From Zanthoxylum bungeanum (taxonomy: Eukaryota > Streptophyta > Magnoliopsida > Sapindales > Rutaceae): DNA of 64,000 nt. This document shows positions 1-13,279 of this stretch, piece by piece. Both the position numbers and the translations under genes were made by a program. The first letter of the stretch is position 1; the number at the start of each line of letters is the position of its first letter. The notes beneath the pieces are model-generated. The model ran no database searches and was not told where the DNA came from. It saw only the letters and a list, made by a program, of their open reading frames with translations. The stretch covers positions 49,830 to 113,829 of the forward strand of contig SKCR01031834.1 in assembly GCA_019454045.1 (NCBI GenBank), read 5' to 3'.

Positions 1-1713
1 TTCATTTCTCCAAGGATTCTTTAAACAATTTTTAGAAACCCATTTGAAAGCCTTTTGTTGCTGAGTTTCGGCAATAATGATCAACAAAGAAGAAGAAAAC
101 TATTCACCTTTTTTTAAAAGGCCACTTTGACCGAATTGATGATCAAGAAAATAGGGACAATTTTTCTTTTTTTTTATTTCTTCATTGCCGACTTAATGAA
201 TAGCAAAAAGGGGGTTGTTTTAGTCATTTGCATTTTAATCAAATAAAAGTCAATATATACTATATAGTTTCCAATCAAAATTGGACATATATAAAGCTTA
301 TTTAAAACTTGTCATAACAACCAATAATAATATAACATATATCATAATATTTATGAAAATGGTTAATTAATTAATTATTTACATATTTAACAATTAAATA
401 TTCAAATAATCAATTAATATAATTATTATTGTATATGTATTTTTATTTACAATAAATAACAAATACATATATTTATGACATGTGTCAAAATCTCATTTGA
501 CGAATAATTAATGTGTATCTAATCGTATTATGTATCAAATACAAATACACAACAATTACGGTAGACCAAAATCCCCTAAAACATTTGTTATCGTTTAACC
601 GATTAAACGATCCGAATTAACTCATTTAATCCGGTGAAGTATGATGAATAATCCGTATTATTCATATCGAGTTGTCCAAGTGCTCAACGAGTACACTTCA
701 TATTGTGGGACTCTCTAAGTTTAGGTTTATCCGTCACAAAATCCGATTTCGTGTCCATAATCCACCCACTCATGGATTATGACGACCACAGATAATCTCG
801 CTAAACTATGCAAGCTGAGGTCATAGCATACGTATAATCCCTCCGTCACAGGCCATCCGTATTATACCTGGGATATAGATGAGAACGTCAAATCCGTTCG
901 GTATAATACAGTCGACTTTCAATTTACGATCTCTAAATAACACTCGGAACTGATTTCCGAAGTTATACCACGGCCATGGATTTACTAGATCGTAAACACG
1001 TGAGGATGTCTATGCCCTGTACACAGGATTGACGGGATCCTCTTGATATGCACTGGATATCTGAGCATCAGTCCACACCCAACGAACAGGCGGAGGTCTG
1101 ATCATGAATAGATCGTTGACGTGACTGCCATCAAAGTGTGGAGGATAACTCATATATCCCACTGTGGTATCTCAAGTCGAAGGACCACTATGCTCGCTCA
1201 ACTCGAGAAGGTTCCTATTGACGTTAGTGTACCATCTATTAGGAAACCTTCAGTGAGTCGTTCAGTGTCTTATCAAATAAACACCTACATGTCTATACGA
1301 GTCTCCCGAGACTCATGGTTCACTGGATAAACCATCGGACCAAGTCACGATATACGACATGTACTGGTCTCAGCGGATTTTACTAACCGACCCGTGTTAG
1401 TAAATCTTGACCATGAACTTTATTTAAGATATACTCTTATAGTACGCTTCCCAATGTCAATTACAAACTACGTTGTAACTGCGCACTATATTGTAAATCC
1501 TAGGGTCTTTGTCTAATATACATGTATCACTGAACATGATTCAGTTTCGATCTAATCGTAATCAGATATATAATCATAATTAGATCGAATAAGCGTATAA
1601 AAGAAAAAGGTGCTACCGTTAAATTAGTAATATTATGGAAAATATAATTGCTCGTATTTATGAATCGGACATAAATACGATCCAGATTGGTACTCCGAGC
1701 ACCAACCCTAACA
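1..1713 (-). mobile_element. C1 copia-like element, left (3') LTR, cut by window start
   Basis: This is a near-copy of 6836-8553, so it is the second LTR of the same element; its first ~900 bases lie outside the window. Read on the minus strand the LTR begins TGTTAGGG at 1713. The short open frames inside it (for example at 1121-1330, repeated at 7958-8224) carry no recognisable domain and are treated as chance. High similarity of the two LTRs, with a few small indels, suggests a fairly recent insertion. Confidence 0.9.
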
Positions 1714-1730
1714 ATTTCTCCCACTTGCTC
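1714..1730 (-). other. C1 polypurine tract
   Basis: On the minus strand this reads GAGCAAGTGGGAGAAAT and directly abuts the LTR start TGTTAGGG. The AAGTGGGAGA form is typical of plant Ty1/copia elements and fixes the element on the minus strand. Confidence 0.85.
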
Positions 1731-4700
1731 TAGTACCAATCCATGGTATCCTATACATATCTCATGTGTATCACATACTCATGGCCCTCAAGAGCTCCCC
1801 AACACTCAAGTCTGCTTTAAAAAAAAATCGAGTCTGTCAAACAAACCCAACCGTTTTCCTAAGCCAGCATCATTCATATTTTACAGAATCCAAATTCCAC
1901 AACAATATGAATTAGAAGCTATATCAGTATTGTGCAATAGCTACCGAGTTGTCTAATGTATTTAGAGATCAAATCCAAATACTTTGCAGACAACCGCAAG
2001 CACAAAACTAATATCAACACTTCTAATCATTGAGGTCACTTTGCAACTTCATAAGTCAATACTTCATAAGTCAATACTTCATAAGTTGCAACTGATTCCA
2101 CTAATTCAGTAAAACCAACGGTGACACTCCCACTGCATCTTTTCTGACTTTATATGACATAGACCATCTAATGTCATAATTAGGATCAAAACTAATCTGA
2201 CCTTATGGTTGCTGACTAAATTCTCCATGAATCAGAAACTCGTTCTTAATAGCTCAAAGATCATAATGAAAATGTTTCAAGATTCATCATATGGCCTGCA
2301 GTATATTAAAATAACTCGTAACAGTTACGATTAAATTAATATCTATAATCGCACATAATACAATACTCATTATCCATCATCATATGATGCATAAGATTGA
2401 CTTGACATTCCAATCAATCTATCTTTCGACAAAGGTATCATCCTTTACGAAAAATGAATACTATATACATAAAAGACACGTTAACTGTAAATAGTTATAC
2501 TAACTGTCATACAGATAGTCTTGATGTGTCATTTATTAGATAATATCTAATATACGACTAATGAGAATATCTCACAAGTCTCTCAGTTTTATATCATATA
2601 TAAAACTTTATATCAAATATAACAGAGACTACTCCCACTGCAAACACGGAGAAAAGAAGACTTAGGATATGTAATACTAGAAAGAAATTTGTACGCTCCC
2701 ACTGACCCTACTGATAAATACGTATTCTTCATACTTCGATAAAACCAGACAATCTGACTGTATCAAAATCAGAGAGCACGAATTTCCGAAAGCTTATTTG
2801 AGTCTACATAGGCTCCATAAGCTAGTATATCAAACTTGAACTTAGCATAATACAAACTCTAGGGCCATTCTAGAATGAACTCTTCAAACAAAGAAATCAC
2901 AACGAATTGCTCATTTGAAGAAATCACTCAAGAACGCCAATTTGCATTCTTTAGCCAAAACACACGGTTTAATATCGACATTAACCAATACATTTTATTG
3001 TTCAATTAGTGCGACAAAAGACAAGCTTCCTCAGAATCTACAATAGACTACTGAGTATAACTTTCTCACTGTCATACTATAAAGGTCAAACCTTTATCAA
3101 GCTCACATTACTTTTGCTGCGCAAACAATTTGCACATTTTATGAACTATTCATAACGAAAGCCTAATCAAGTTCAAAACTTGATCGTCGTAAGCCATGAA
3201 CAATCTTAGATCTATGGTCAATGCTAATTTCCGGAATCAACATCAAATATCGCTCCCACTATGAGTTATAAGATAATTTTCTTCGATAAGAAAACATCAG
3301 AATCATTAAATATCAAATACTTTGTAAATGATTCTAACTTTCTATTAAACTCATACGGAAGTTGTCTAAAGGTCTTTTCATTTTATTAATTATGTAGTTC
3401 ATTCACAGTTTATCACACTTCACTAAGTCAAGTCCTTTCTACAATCGTCAACATCCAATGTTAACTACCAAGTAACAAAACAATTTTATTACTCGAGATC
3501 GTAGAAAATATATTTTATCAAATATAATACAATATTCTATTAAATAGAATAAATGATAAACCTTTCACTCGTACCTCCAAGGAACAAGTACTTTCAATTA
3601 CATAACCATTATACAAAAGAAAAACTCAAATCTTAAACTTTTCAAGATTCGAATTTTCTACTATACATATCATATACGTAATCGTAGAAACGAATGGAAC
3701 AATAATTAAAGAGATGAATTGGTGTTACTGGAGCATAACCCCAAGAGTATTGAAAATTAATTCCGTAACTCCTAATATCAACGAATCACATCATATAAGA
3801 TTCGATAACTTCCACTGACCAATTCCATCAATGGAATCGCGGAAGTTTAATATCGAGTAAGAATCATATTCAATTAATAACTTCAGAACTAATCGCCTTA
3901 AATTCATGTGTTTGATCAAATCAAACATCTTTGAACAATTCAAAAAACTCGCAATGAATTTCTAAATATAAAGTTTTCAATACTATAGATAAAATATCTT
4001 TGAACCATTCAAAATATTCTATTTACGTTTCATCAGAGACATAGTGAAAGTCTTTGAACAATTCAAGACGTTCAACATGTTCTTTACTAGAACACGTAAC
4101 TAAGTCGTGACAATTCATTAACTAAGTTACGGAGTAAAGAAAACTATCTAAGGCAATTATTAATTCATTAAACCACATACATCCAATGTTTTAGTTTAAT
4201 AAATCGGTGTTCCAATAACAATCATCGGTTAAATGAGATTTAATCACAACCTGAATACAATATTCATTAAATGGTTAAGGATATGTGGTGTGAACTCGTA
4301 TCAGACCATCCTTTACCATAAGGAACAAGCATCAAATGCTTATGTGATAAAAACTCATAAAGCCCAAATCTAAGTTATTTATTTTACCAAATATTTTCTT
4401 AATGTTTCTCTTTCATTAATGACACTACTAGTCATCTTAAAATATGTAACAACTGTTTATACAGAACAAGTAACTATCCAATAGTCACAAGTTCTGATAT
4501 CAAATATCAAAATAGTTATTAAACATTATTTTAATTAACTAGATGAGAGATCCGGTATCCAATACCTATAGTTGTCGTATTGTGAGAATCGATATTCTCT
4601 ATACATAACTATATGTATCTCCTTTCTTAAGCTTTATAATTTGCGATCAATTATTCACAACGATTGTAAAATAATTGATTAGCAAACTGTGTCAGACACG

Positions 4701-5920
4701 TGACTTCTGAAAGTCACTAAAGCCAAGAAACGTCATTATAAGACAAACAAACACTTAAGTATTTTTCTTAACCAATACCAGAATCTCGAGACATGAACCG
4801 ATTCGAGTCAATTCTTAATGCATAAGAAATAATTCTAACTAGACTATATCCTAAAACAGATATCTATTTAGATTACCTAATCGTGACTTAGTAACTAAGT
4901 CACAAACCATCTCGATTTTCAAGAAAATCGGAACAATAGTTCCCGATGGTTTCAACTAATCTAACAATATCTAAGCCTATTGTCTTTCTAGAACCTATTC
5001 TTGAATAACTAAGCAATCATAAGTAAAGTCAGAAAACTTATTCAAGTAATAGACATGCAGTGGATTAGAAGCATAAATCTATAAGCAATATAGAATAAAA
5101 GGAAAACAAAGCAGTAAATTCCATAAAATTACGCACCGCTTGAGTTATAGATTTTTAACCCAGCAGTGTCTCCCACTATTTTACGTAATACCGTAATCCC
5201 CAACGGACAACGGGAATTCAATAATTAAATCGAATTCCATAGTGAGAGTAGGATCCCATGAATATATTTCGACTCACAGCTTTGGCACGTTCTCGCCTAC
5301 GTATATTCATTAGGTAGACAACTTATTGTCAATCACTCACCAGTGACTCCTTGTTTTGGTCCTGACCATTTCTCGCTGTGACAGCTTTGGCACGTTCACA
5401 GGGAGGCGTATCAAGGCTTCACTTGCCAATGACAAACTCAAGCTACTGATGTAGTCCTGACAGCTTTGGCACGTTCAGGATTTCCACTATCACTTGAATT
5501 TGTCTCTTATCATATAAGTTCTACCGGCGCAAATGAACTACCATCAACCATAATTGTACAGCTTTGGCACGATACAGCTATAGCATCAGGAAATCATTTG
5601 CATCCATACTGACAAGGCGAACCAAGAAACATGTTCCAATACATGTTACTTTACAACCATATTTAAAAGCGGGGATTTTCCCTACGGAAGCTATATTCTA
5701 CATCCAATGCATAATTTTAATCTAAATCATTTTCTAAAAATTTCAATTCTACTTTAGAAAATATAACACAATTTAACTATTAAATTTCCGTTATATTTTC
5801 TGTTAACGTAAAACCGAAAAGTAAAGAAACATATATAGATTACAAGCATGTGCGAACATTAAAATTGGATTATATATCAAATATCAAGCATGAATAATGT
5901 AATGCATGAAGCATCAGACC
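1731..5920 (-). mobile_element. C1 internal region, non-coding
   Basis: About 4.2 kb lie between the LTRs, with no open frame showing gag, protease, integrase or reverse transcriptase signatures on either strand. The sequence is AT-rich and full of stops. With a good primer site, polypurine tract and paired LTRs, the element has the layout of a large non-autonomous (LARD-like) element that would need proteins from a related copia element. The part nearest the primer site (about 5140-5577) is a structured leader, described separately. I cannot exclude a very old, unrecognisable coding region. Confidence 0.75.
5277..5576 (-). ncRNA. C1 leader hairpin array with GCCAAAG loops
   Basis: The 13-base word CAGCTTTGGCACG (sense strand CGTGCCAAAGCTG) occurs four times, starting at 5277, 5382, 5461 and 5559. 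Three copies sit between different but complementary flanks: CTGTGA/TCACAG (5376-5401), TCCTGA/TCAGGA (5455-5480) and TGTA/TACA (5555-5576). The copy at 5277 has only a weak stem. Constant loop plus changing stem is what a selected RNA hairpin looks like. The array lies between the primer-binding site and the point where gag would start. Sequence facts are direct; the RNA role is inferred. Confidence 0.7.
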
Positions 5921-5933
5921 TGCTCTGATACCA
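5921..5933 (-). other. C1 primer-binding site, initiator tRNA-Met type
   Basis: The minus strand reads TGGTATCAGAGCA four bases after the LTR end. This is the standard plant copia site complementary to the initiator methionine tRNA 3' end, so the right LTR is the 5' LTR. Confidence 0.93.
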
Positions 5934-5937
5934 TTTT

Positions 5938-8553
5938 TGTTGGGGTTTTGGGGTCGGGGCGCAGCGGAAGCGCGGGTCCGGACGAAATCGTATTTTAAAA
6001 CTTTTTTCAAAAATACCGAATAAATTATTCAATATCTAATTTGAACAATTTATTCATATTTCACCTTAACCAATTTATTTAATATCATATATTAACATAA
6101 ATAAGATGAAAACTCGCGAAACTTTTACGAAAACCGTTTTTCCGCAAAATTGCCTAAAACGCGTTTTTGACCGAACCGACTACCCGACACTTATGGAAAC
6201 TGCCCAGGTCAGCTCCAATAGGGTCGGGGCAGTTCACGGGCTGCCCGAAAAGTGACGGAATCACTGTTTTCACAGCCGTCTCCCAGTTGGCTCAAAATCC
6301 ACCCGGTAACGCCGTTTTTGGCCGTTTTTGCTTATTTCAAATCGGAAACACTTTCCAGAAATTGTGCCAATTCCCAAAACACATCCAAAACATTATAAAG
6401 ACAACAATTTCATCACCAAATCAGAATGAAGTGCAGGTCTGATCCAGTGAACAAATTAGCCAAATTATCATACTTTAATCCAATTTTACACCAGATTAAT
6501 CAAATTAATCCAACACCAATTGAGTCCCACCACACATAAACAACCCAAGAACAATTCTAGGCTATTTAGAGTGGATCAAAAACTCTAGAATGACAACTCT
6601 TCAACAATTGAATAAATTGGACAAAATTACACTAATTTCCATCCAATATCAATTTCACACATGCATACACTTCCAAATCCATCATCAACAACCAAAAGCC
6701 CCAATTTAAGAAACAAAAGGAACCCTAGAACAATTCTTATAATTCAAGAAAAATAAGAAATAAATTTACAAGTTTAGGGATTAAGAATTACCTTTTAATC
6801 TCAAATTGCTAAACCTTTTTTTCTTGAATTTCCTTTCATTTCTCCAAGGATTCTTTAAACAATTTTTAGAAGAAACCCATTTGAAAGCCTTTTGTTGCTG
6901 AGTTTCGGCAATAATGATCAACAAAGAAGAAGAAACTATTCACCTTTTTTTAAAAGGCCACTTTGACCGAATTGATGATCAAGAAAAGATGGACAATTTT
7001 TCTTTTTTTTTTTATTTCTTCATTGCCGACTTAATGAATAGCAAAAAGGGGTTGTTTTAGTCATTTTCATTTTAATCAAATAAAAGTCAATATATACTAT
7101 ATAGTTTCCAATCAAAATTGGACATATATAAAGCTTATTTAAAACTTGTCATAACAACCAATAATAATATAACATATATCATATATTTATGAAAATGATT
7201 AATTAATTAATTATTTAAATATTTAACAATTAAATATTCAAATAATCAATTAATATAATTATTATTGTATATGTATTTTATTTACAATAAATAACAAATA
7301 CATATATTTATGACATGTGTCAAAATCTCATTTGACGAATAATTAATGTGTATCTAATCGTATTATGTATCAAATACAAATACACAACAATTACGAAAGA
7401 CCAAAATCCCCTAAAGCATGTGTTATCGTTTAACCGATTAAACGATCCGAATTAACTCATTTAATCCGGTGAAGTATGATGAATAATCCGTATTATTCAT
7501 ATCGAGTTGCCCAAGTGCTCAACGAGTACACTTCATATTGTGGGACTCTCTAAGTTTAGGTTTATCCGTCACAAAATCCCATTTCGTGTCCATAATCCAC
7601 CCACTCATGGATTATGACGACCACGGATAATCTCGCTAAACTATGCAAGCTGAGGTCATAGCATACGTATAATCCCTCCGTCACAGGCCATCCGTATTAT
7701 ACCTGGGATATAGATGAGAACGTCAAATCCGTTCGGTATAATACAATCGACTTTCAATTTACGATATCTAAATAACACTCGGAACTGATTTCCGAAGTTA
7801 TATCACGGCCATGGATTTACTAGATCGTAAACACGTGAGGATGTCTATGCCCTATACACAGGACTGACGGATCCTATCTTGATATGCACTGGATATCATG
7901 AGCATCAGTCCACACCCAACGAACAGGCGGAGGTCTGATCATGAATAGATCGTTGACGTGACTGCCATCAAAGTGTGGAGGATAACTTATATATCCCACT
8001 GTGGTATCTCAAGTCGAAGGACCACTATGCTCGCTCAACTCGAGAAGGTTCCTATTGACGTTGGTGTACCATCTATTAGGAAACCTTCAGTGAGTCGTTC
8101 AGTGTCTTATCAAATAAACACCTACATGTCTATACGAGTCTCCCGAGACTCATGGTTCACTGGGATAAACCATCGAACCAAGTCACGATATACGACATGT
8201 ACTGGTCTCAACGGATTTTACTAACCGACCCGTGTTAGTAAATCTTGACCATGAACTGTATTTAAGGATATACATCTTATAGTACGCTTCCCAATGTCAA
8301 TTACAAACTACGTTGTAACTGCGCACTATATTGTAAATCCTAGGGTCTTTGTCTAATATACATGTATCACTGAACCAGATTCAGTTTCGATCTAATCGTA
8401 ATCAGATATATAATCATAATTAGATCGAATAAGCGTATAAAAGAAAAAGGTGCTACCGTTAAATTAGTAATATTATGGAAAATATAATTGCTCGTATTTA
8501 TGAATCAGACATAAATACGATCCGGATTGGTACTCCGAGCACCAACCCTAACA
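5938..8553 (-). mobile_element. C1 copia-like element, right (5') LTR, complete
   Basis: On the plus strand the 2616-bp LTR runs from TGTTGGGG to CCCTAACA, so on the minus strand it starts TGTTAGGG and ends CCCCAACA with TG/CA termini. It repeats 1-1713 from about 6836 on. It contains several perfect short palindromes, such as ATCGTTTAA/TTAAACGAT around 7427-7448 and ATGAATAAT/ATTATTCAT around 7478-7500. The right flank begins GGTGG; the left flank is outside the window, so the TSD cannot be checked. Confidence 0.92.
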
Positions 8554-9038
8554 GGTGGCTCTTCCTCGTCGGAGGCATCTTCAGAAACTCTCAAAGCCTC
8601 CTGTTTCAGTTGTTCTTGCCCCCAACATCGGGAACATTGGAGAGGAGGTAGGAACGAAAGGCTCCTCCCTAACTTTGGTAGGAGTTGATGGTCCCTCAAG
8701 CATCTGTAGGAGCTGAAGATACTTCCCCAGACTCGGGAGGCAGTGGAATTTCAACAACAAGTCCACTGCCCACCCTTTTAAAAATGCAAAATCCAAGTTA
8801 GAAATTTTTTTAGGCAAAAATAGAACAGGGACAACTCAAAGTAAAGAAAATACATGTATGTATAACCAGAGTAGGAGTGGGTGCATGCACCCTTGCAACC
8901 TTTGGAGCCACATTATTCTCCGGAGTTCGAGTGGCCTTCCTCTTTACTATTTTTTTTGAAGCATTGGAAGTCCACCTGAAGTCTTTAATGTAGGAGAGAT
9001 TAATAATCCTGCCTACGGTGTAAGAACTTGTTCGGATG
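8554..9038 (-). pseudogene. coding-like fragment, family not recognised, part 1
   Basis: Read on the minus strand this stretch has long open but frame-switching segments, including an acidic run near 8560-8610 and a proline-rich run near 8690-8790. A GT...AG interval (about 8869 down to 8780) could be an intron. It continues across the solo LTR into 10162-10330. It may be the tail of a host gene or of an unrelated transposon; I see no domain I can name. Confidence 0.3.
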
Positions 9039-9043
9039 ATCCC

Positions 9044-10156
9044 TGATGAACACTAAAAAATATACATTTATTAAAAGTAAATTTAATCATTTTACACTTG
9101 TAATTTCATTAATCCATTTAATTTAGGACATTTGTGAAATAACAATTAAAATTTATGAGATCCAAATTCAAGGATCCAGGAAACCCAAAAGAGTGTGTCA
9201 GCTAGATTCAAATCGGATTTGGAAAATATTCAATGTGTTTAGATGACAACAAAATGAGCTTCTGGTGTATTTAACTACACATGAATTTTATATAAATATA
9301 TAAAAGAAAACAAAACAAAAGAAAGAATAGAAAAAAGAAAAACAAAAGAAAAAAAGCAAAAAAACAAAAGCAATGCATATTGTCTTGCATTATGTCAATC
9401 TGTAAGAGGATGCTGAGCATCCTCTATAAATATAGGTGCTCATCACCTCAGTTCTTCAACTTGCTCCATAGTTTTCTCTCTTAAAATTTGTGGAGTTCCA
9501 GCTCTTGTGTGTTTTTATTTTTCAATTTTTTTGTAATTTTTATTTATTTTAGTAATAAAATTATGTGTGTTTTTATTCAAAGCATGAGTAGCTAATTCCA
9601 TCATGCTGGGTTAAAGGGTAAAACTCTTAATATGAAAATATAGATTAATATTACTTATATTATAATATATGAATTGTAATATGAAGATATTTAATCTACT
9701 CTTATATTTGCGGGTGGTCTTGATTCGCTATAGACAATCTCATCTTGATTGACATAGTTAATACTTTACCCAATATTATATGAGAGAGTAATTTAAATCT
9801 GGACTAATTATTGACAAACTTTTCTACCGTCTTTATGGCTGGTTTTTATATTTGGCATAATTAATTCTTGAAGTAAATTAACTAGGTAATAATGACAATT
9901 TATATATTATACAAAGTAAGATTTCTTTATATTTGAAATATTAAGAGTGGATCTCCTAGTGCAAGTATTTTAATTTATTGTTGCATTCCTATTCAAAAAT
10001 TATCATTCACTTAAATCAATTTAACCTTTTTATTTTCACTCGGATTATTATTTTATTTTACTAAATCTATTCCCTGTGGATCGACCCCGGACGGGTTATT
10101 TTATTACTTCGACACTCTTATAATTGGGAGTAAAGAAACACTTTGTGATTATGTCA
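9044..10156 (+). mobile_element. solo LTR, Athila-like, with ATCCC target duplication
   Basis: The 1113-bp segment begins TGATGAACAC and ends TTATGTCA, and is flanked on both sides by ATCCC (9039-9043 and 10157-10161). No internal region is present, so it is a solo LTR left by recombination between two LTRs. The phrase TTTATGGCTGGTTT near 9832, and a terminal part with TGTGGATCGACC, resemble the LTRs of the Athila-like element at 24203-42122, so the lineage is probably the same. The plus orientation is inferred from the TATA box and that resemblance. Confidence 0.9.
9406..9432 (+). promoter_or_regulatory. solo-LTR core promoter with adjoining palindrome
   Basis: A perfect inverted repeat, GAGGATGC-TGA-GCATCCTC, directly precedes TATAAATA (9425-9432). 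This is the only strong TATA box in the solo LTR and is likely its U3 promoter. Confidence 0.6.
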
Positions 10157-10161
10157 ATCCC

Positions 10162-10330
10162 ACATTCGTAGCAGAAGTAGAAAAACTTGGAGTACATGAA
10201 GTTACTTCGGCGACCAGCTAAACAACCCCAATAACGTCTTTGGTAGCTCCATCAATAGCCAATGATGTTTCCATCTCCGACGTGTGCAACAAATTGGTCA
10301 GACCGGTCATACTCTGTAGAGTGAATCATT
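10162..10330 (-). pseudogene. coding-like fragment, part 2 (upstream of the solo LTR)
   Basis: Removing the solo LTR and one ATCCC copy joins this stretch smoothly to 8554-9038. On the minus strand it begins after an intron-like end, CTCTACAG, near 10312. The flanking sequence up to about 10400 reads like exon, GT-starting intron, exon. No domain is recognised. Confidence 0.28.
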
Positions 10331-11339
10331 ATACATAATACCTTAGAGTTTATAAAATAATATAAAGAAATAGGTTTCACACCTTAGGAATCCCATTCAG
10401 AGGTCCTAGATAAATTTTCAGTTTCAGTCTTCCATTTTAGCTTAACCGAGTCAACAAGCTACCTCTTTTATTTTGGCCATAACTTTCTCATACGATCTCC
10501 GATTATGAATTTTATATATTCGTAAAGCTTAGACCAATACCTACAACTTTCATGTTGAAAAGTTTCCTATATTTTGACCAGAACTAAGTCCAAAATCAAC
10601 CTTTTCAAGACTACTATAGTAAAACCGTGAACTGATATAGAAATCTCCACTTTTTTTTTGCATTATTTTATTAATCAAATTAGCCCCCTTTGCCTATATA
10701 AAGATTACTATTCCTTCATCTCTTGGAAGATTAAGAAAAAAAAAGATAGAAAGAAAGAAAACGTGAAGGAGCACAATAAAAATTCTCTAATTTTCTTCTC
10801 ATCTCACACTGTTTTTTTTAAAAGAAAAATTGGATGCAATCAAGCTTCTTTCCAAGCAAGTAAGCTCATTTTCCTCATTCCCCTTTCTTTTTTCATATTT
10901 GAGATAATCTTTCCCCATTTTCACACTTTAGGAACCCTGGGTTTCAATTTTTGTATTTTGGCTTCAATAGAGTTGTTAACATGCATTTTAATGCATTTTA
11001 TAATAGTTTACACATGGATTAAATTTAGATTTTGAAAATGCCAATTTCCCTAACTTGTAAGGACTGGCCGAATTTCCAAGCCAGTAGAGGGGCTTTTTTA
11101 TGTTGGTTTTGTTAATGAATGATCTTGGTTGAAGTGTTTGGATGATGTTTTAGATTGTAAAATGTTATGTTGTAAAATTTTGAGTGGGAGGAAGGGTAAG
11201 ATTCGGCCAAGCTAGGAAGAAAAGGATGGTTGTTTTGAATTTAATATGAATTTTTGTATCATGTTGTTGTGGAATGGTAATGTAAAATGAGTGTATGGTT
11301 AGCTAGGATTGTAAGAATGGTAGAATTTAGGCATGTCGC
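10331..11339 (+). other. unexplained interval with one TATA box
   Basis: No convincing gene was found. TATATAAAG at about 10695-10703 lies 30 bases before a purine-rich stretch, and the sequence before it (10470-10640) reads like U3 sequence seen in old gypsy LTRs, so this may be a decayed LTR. A 125-residue open frame at 10658-11035 overlaps the TATA box, is of low complexity and has no domain; I do not call it a gene. Confidence 0.3.
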
Positions 11340-13279
11340 TGTTGGCTTCTCTAAGAACAATTCCAAGATCAATTAAAGCATAAAAGATGTGTGAATAAAC
11401 AACGAAGTTTGCGGAATAACTTACATTGATCGGTTTCTTGGATGTAAGAGAGTTCAAATTTTTTGAATCCTTTGAAGTGCTCCAAGCTCCTTTTGATTTG
11501 TATGGTTGAGCTCCAAGCTATGAATCTTGAATTCCAAACTCAATGGGAATGGTTTCCCTATCACCTTTGTTGACCCTTTTGTGTGCTAGCACTTAAGATT
11601 TTTGAAACAAAAATCACTTAGCAAGAAGCCTAGCTTCATGCCAATGGAGTGGAAAAAGGGAGAAGAATTCGGTCCTAAGAGAGAAAGTGAGAAGTGTGTT
11701 GACTTGTTTTAATTTTCAAAAAATTAAAAGACATATACCAAATCTCAAATTTGGTAAAAGTCTATCACACATCAAGATAATGTGTTTAACAAGTTATCAT
11801 CAAATCTACACTAACTTCCATCACCATAAAGGTAAATGTTTGACTAGTGATGTGACTTGAGGTGGGCCCCACTTGATTCAAAATCCGAGTGGGCCCGGAA
11901 ACACATTCCGGGCTCGGTTTCGTTAATTCTGAATTAAAGAATTTTCCGTTGCGACTTAATTAAATCAAATTTAATTAAATAATTATGCATAGCAAAATTA
12001 CTATTAAAGTCGCTCACGAATTAATTCTAAATTAATTCGTTCGCCCGAATTAAAATCCAATTTTAATTCCGTTTATGAAATCTAATTTCATTTAATATAT
12101 CGAATATATTAATTTTATCGATTAATTCCAAATTAATCGTTCTCTCTCTTCTATTTGAATTTTATCCCATATAAATTCTTGTCGTAATTAATCCTAGATT
12201 AATTTTCTCTCTCTCATAATTAATCCCAGATTAATTCTGTTCGAGTCATACGTCATCGGTGAATCTTCGGGAAGCGACCCATGAGATCCTTGGATATGTT
12301 GGCAGTAAATCCGGTCGTCGGACTATCCGAACACGTGTGTACCCTGTACTACGTTCTTACCGATTTACAAGACATGGTTGGCTTCTAGAAAAGCACCGTG
12401 CCTACCCAATTCTCTAGAAATTTTCTTTAAGGAATATATAATCTTTGTCAGGCGTAGTATACGTAGTATTGCGTATTGCGATCCAGTATCGGATGTCACA
12501 TGCAAGGCCTGGGGCTGGAATAGTTTCTGCCCCGTACGAAACATATATCGGATCATAAGCAACTAGTCTCTATAATCGGATAATCATGACCTTGTCATAT
12601 TATCCCGATAGTTGCAACATAATAGAGAACCAGTTCTGTATCCATGCGTGATCATTATCTCCATATGACTGAAGTGATACTTCCGTATTGACATCACACC
12701 CAATACACTACGATTCTCAATAAACCCAAAGAGGCGTACACAGAACCTGTTAAAGTCTCGGACGACTAAAACCAAAACGTATTGATTGTCGTAAGTATTA
12801 GCGAAGCAAGTCTCAGGTTAAGACCAAATACACCTACCCTGAATCGGATTCCTATAGACACATAGTCATACAACCAATGGGATTCCGAGGGGTCTATCCA
12901 GAGCGAAGCTGTTTCCGTACCATCGGCAAACACAACCTCATATCACACTTGCATAAGTATCCAATACTTAAATATATGAGAACTATGCTATTACGCTTCT
13001 ATAACACGTACAAGTGAAATACTAGTCCATTCCGCATTATCGATGTCCAGTCTCGATAATACTACGACTAGGGATATTTAATGATTAAACCTTAGTGGAT
13101 TGATATTGTCTCATATCTTATAATCCGGAACTAATCATAAGGACTTTTATCATTTATATATACAAGTAATCTAATTACAAAATGATAAAATAGCAATTTT
13201 CATTGTCACATAGTTAATTTGTACAAAAACCACAATGTCTTTTACAAATAGTGACGCTATAGGTCATAATTGTCCAACA
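11340..13279 (-). mobile_element. copia family X LTR, minus-strand copy
   Basis: On the minus strand it starts TGTTGGACAATTATG (13279) and ends GCCAACA (11340). It is a diverged inverted copy of 46212-48260. A polypurine tract lies just outside its start (13280-13293), so it is the 3' LTR of a minus-strand element. The five bases to its left are GTCGC. Confidence 0.85.
11920..12238 (-). repeat. palindrome array in family X LTR
   Basis: Consecutive perfect inverted repeats separated by three bases, for example AATTAATC-CTA-GATTAATT, AATTAATC-CCA-GATTAATT, GATTAATT-CCA-AATTAATC and GAAAT-CTA-ATTTC (plus strand). On the element's sense strand the spacers read TAG or TGG. Confidence 0.75.

Noticed and set aside
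1121..1330. Small ORF conserved in both C1 LTRs (also 7958-8224)
   Set aside because: Conservation is explained by LTR identity; no domain, and one copy ends earlier because of a one-base indel.
5921..5933. tRNA gene fragment
   Set aside because: Only the primer-site complement is present; no cloverleaf.
10658..11035. 125-codon ORF as a host gene
   Set aside because: Overlaps a TATA box, low complexity, no recognisable domain, no conserved start context.
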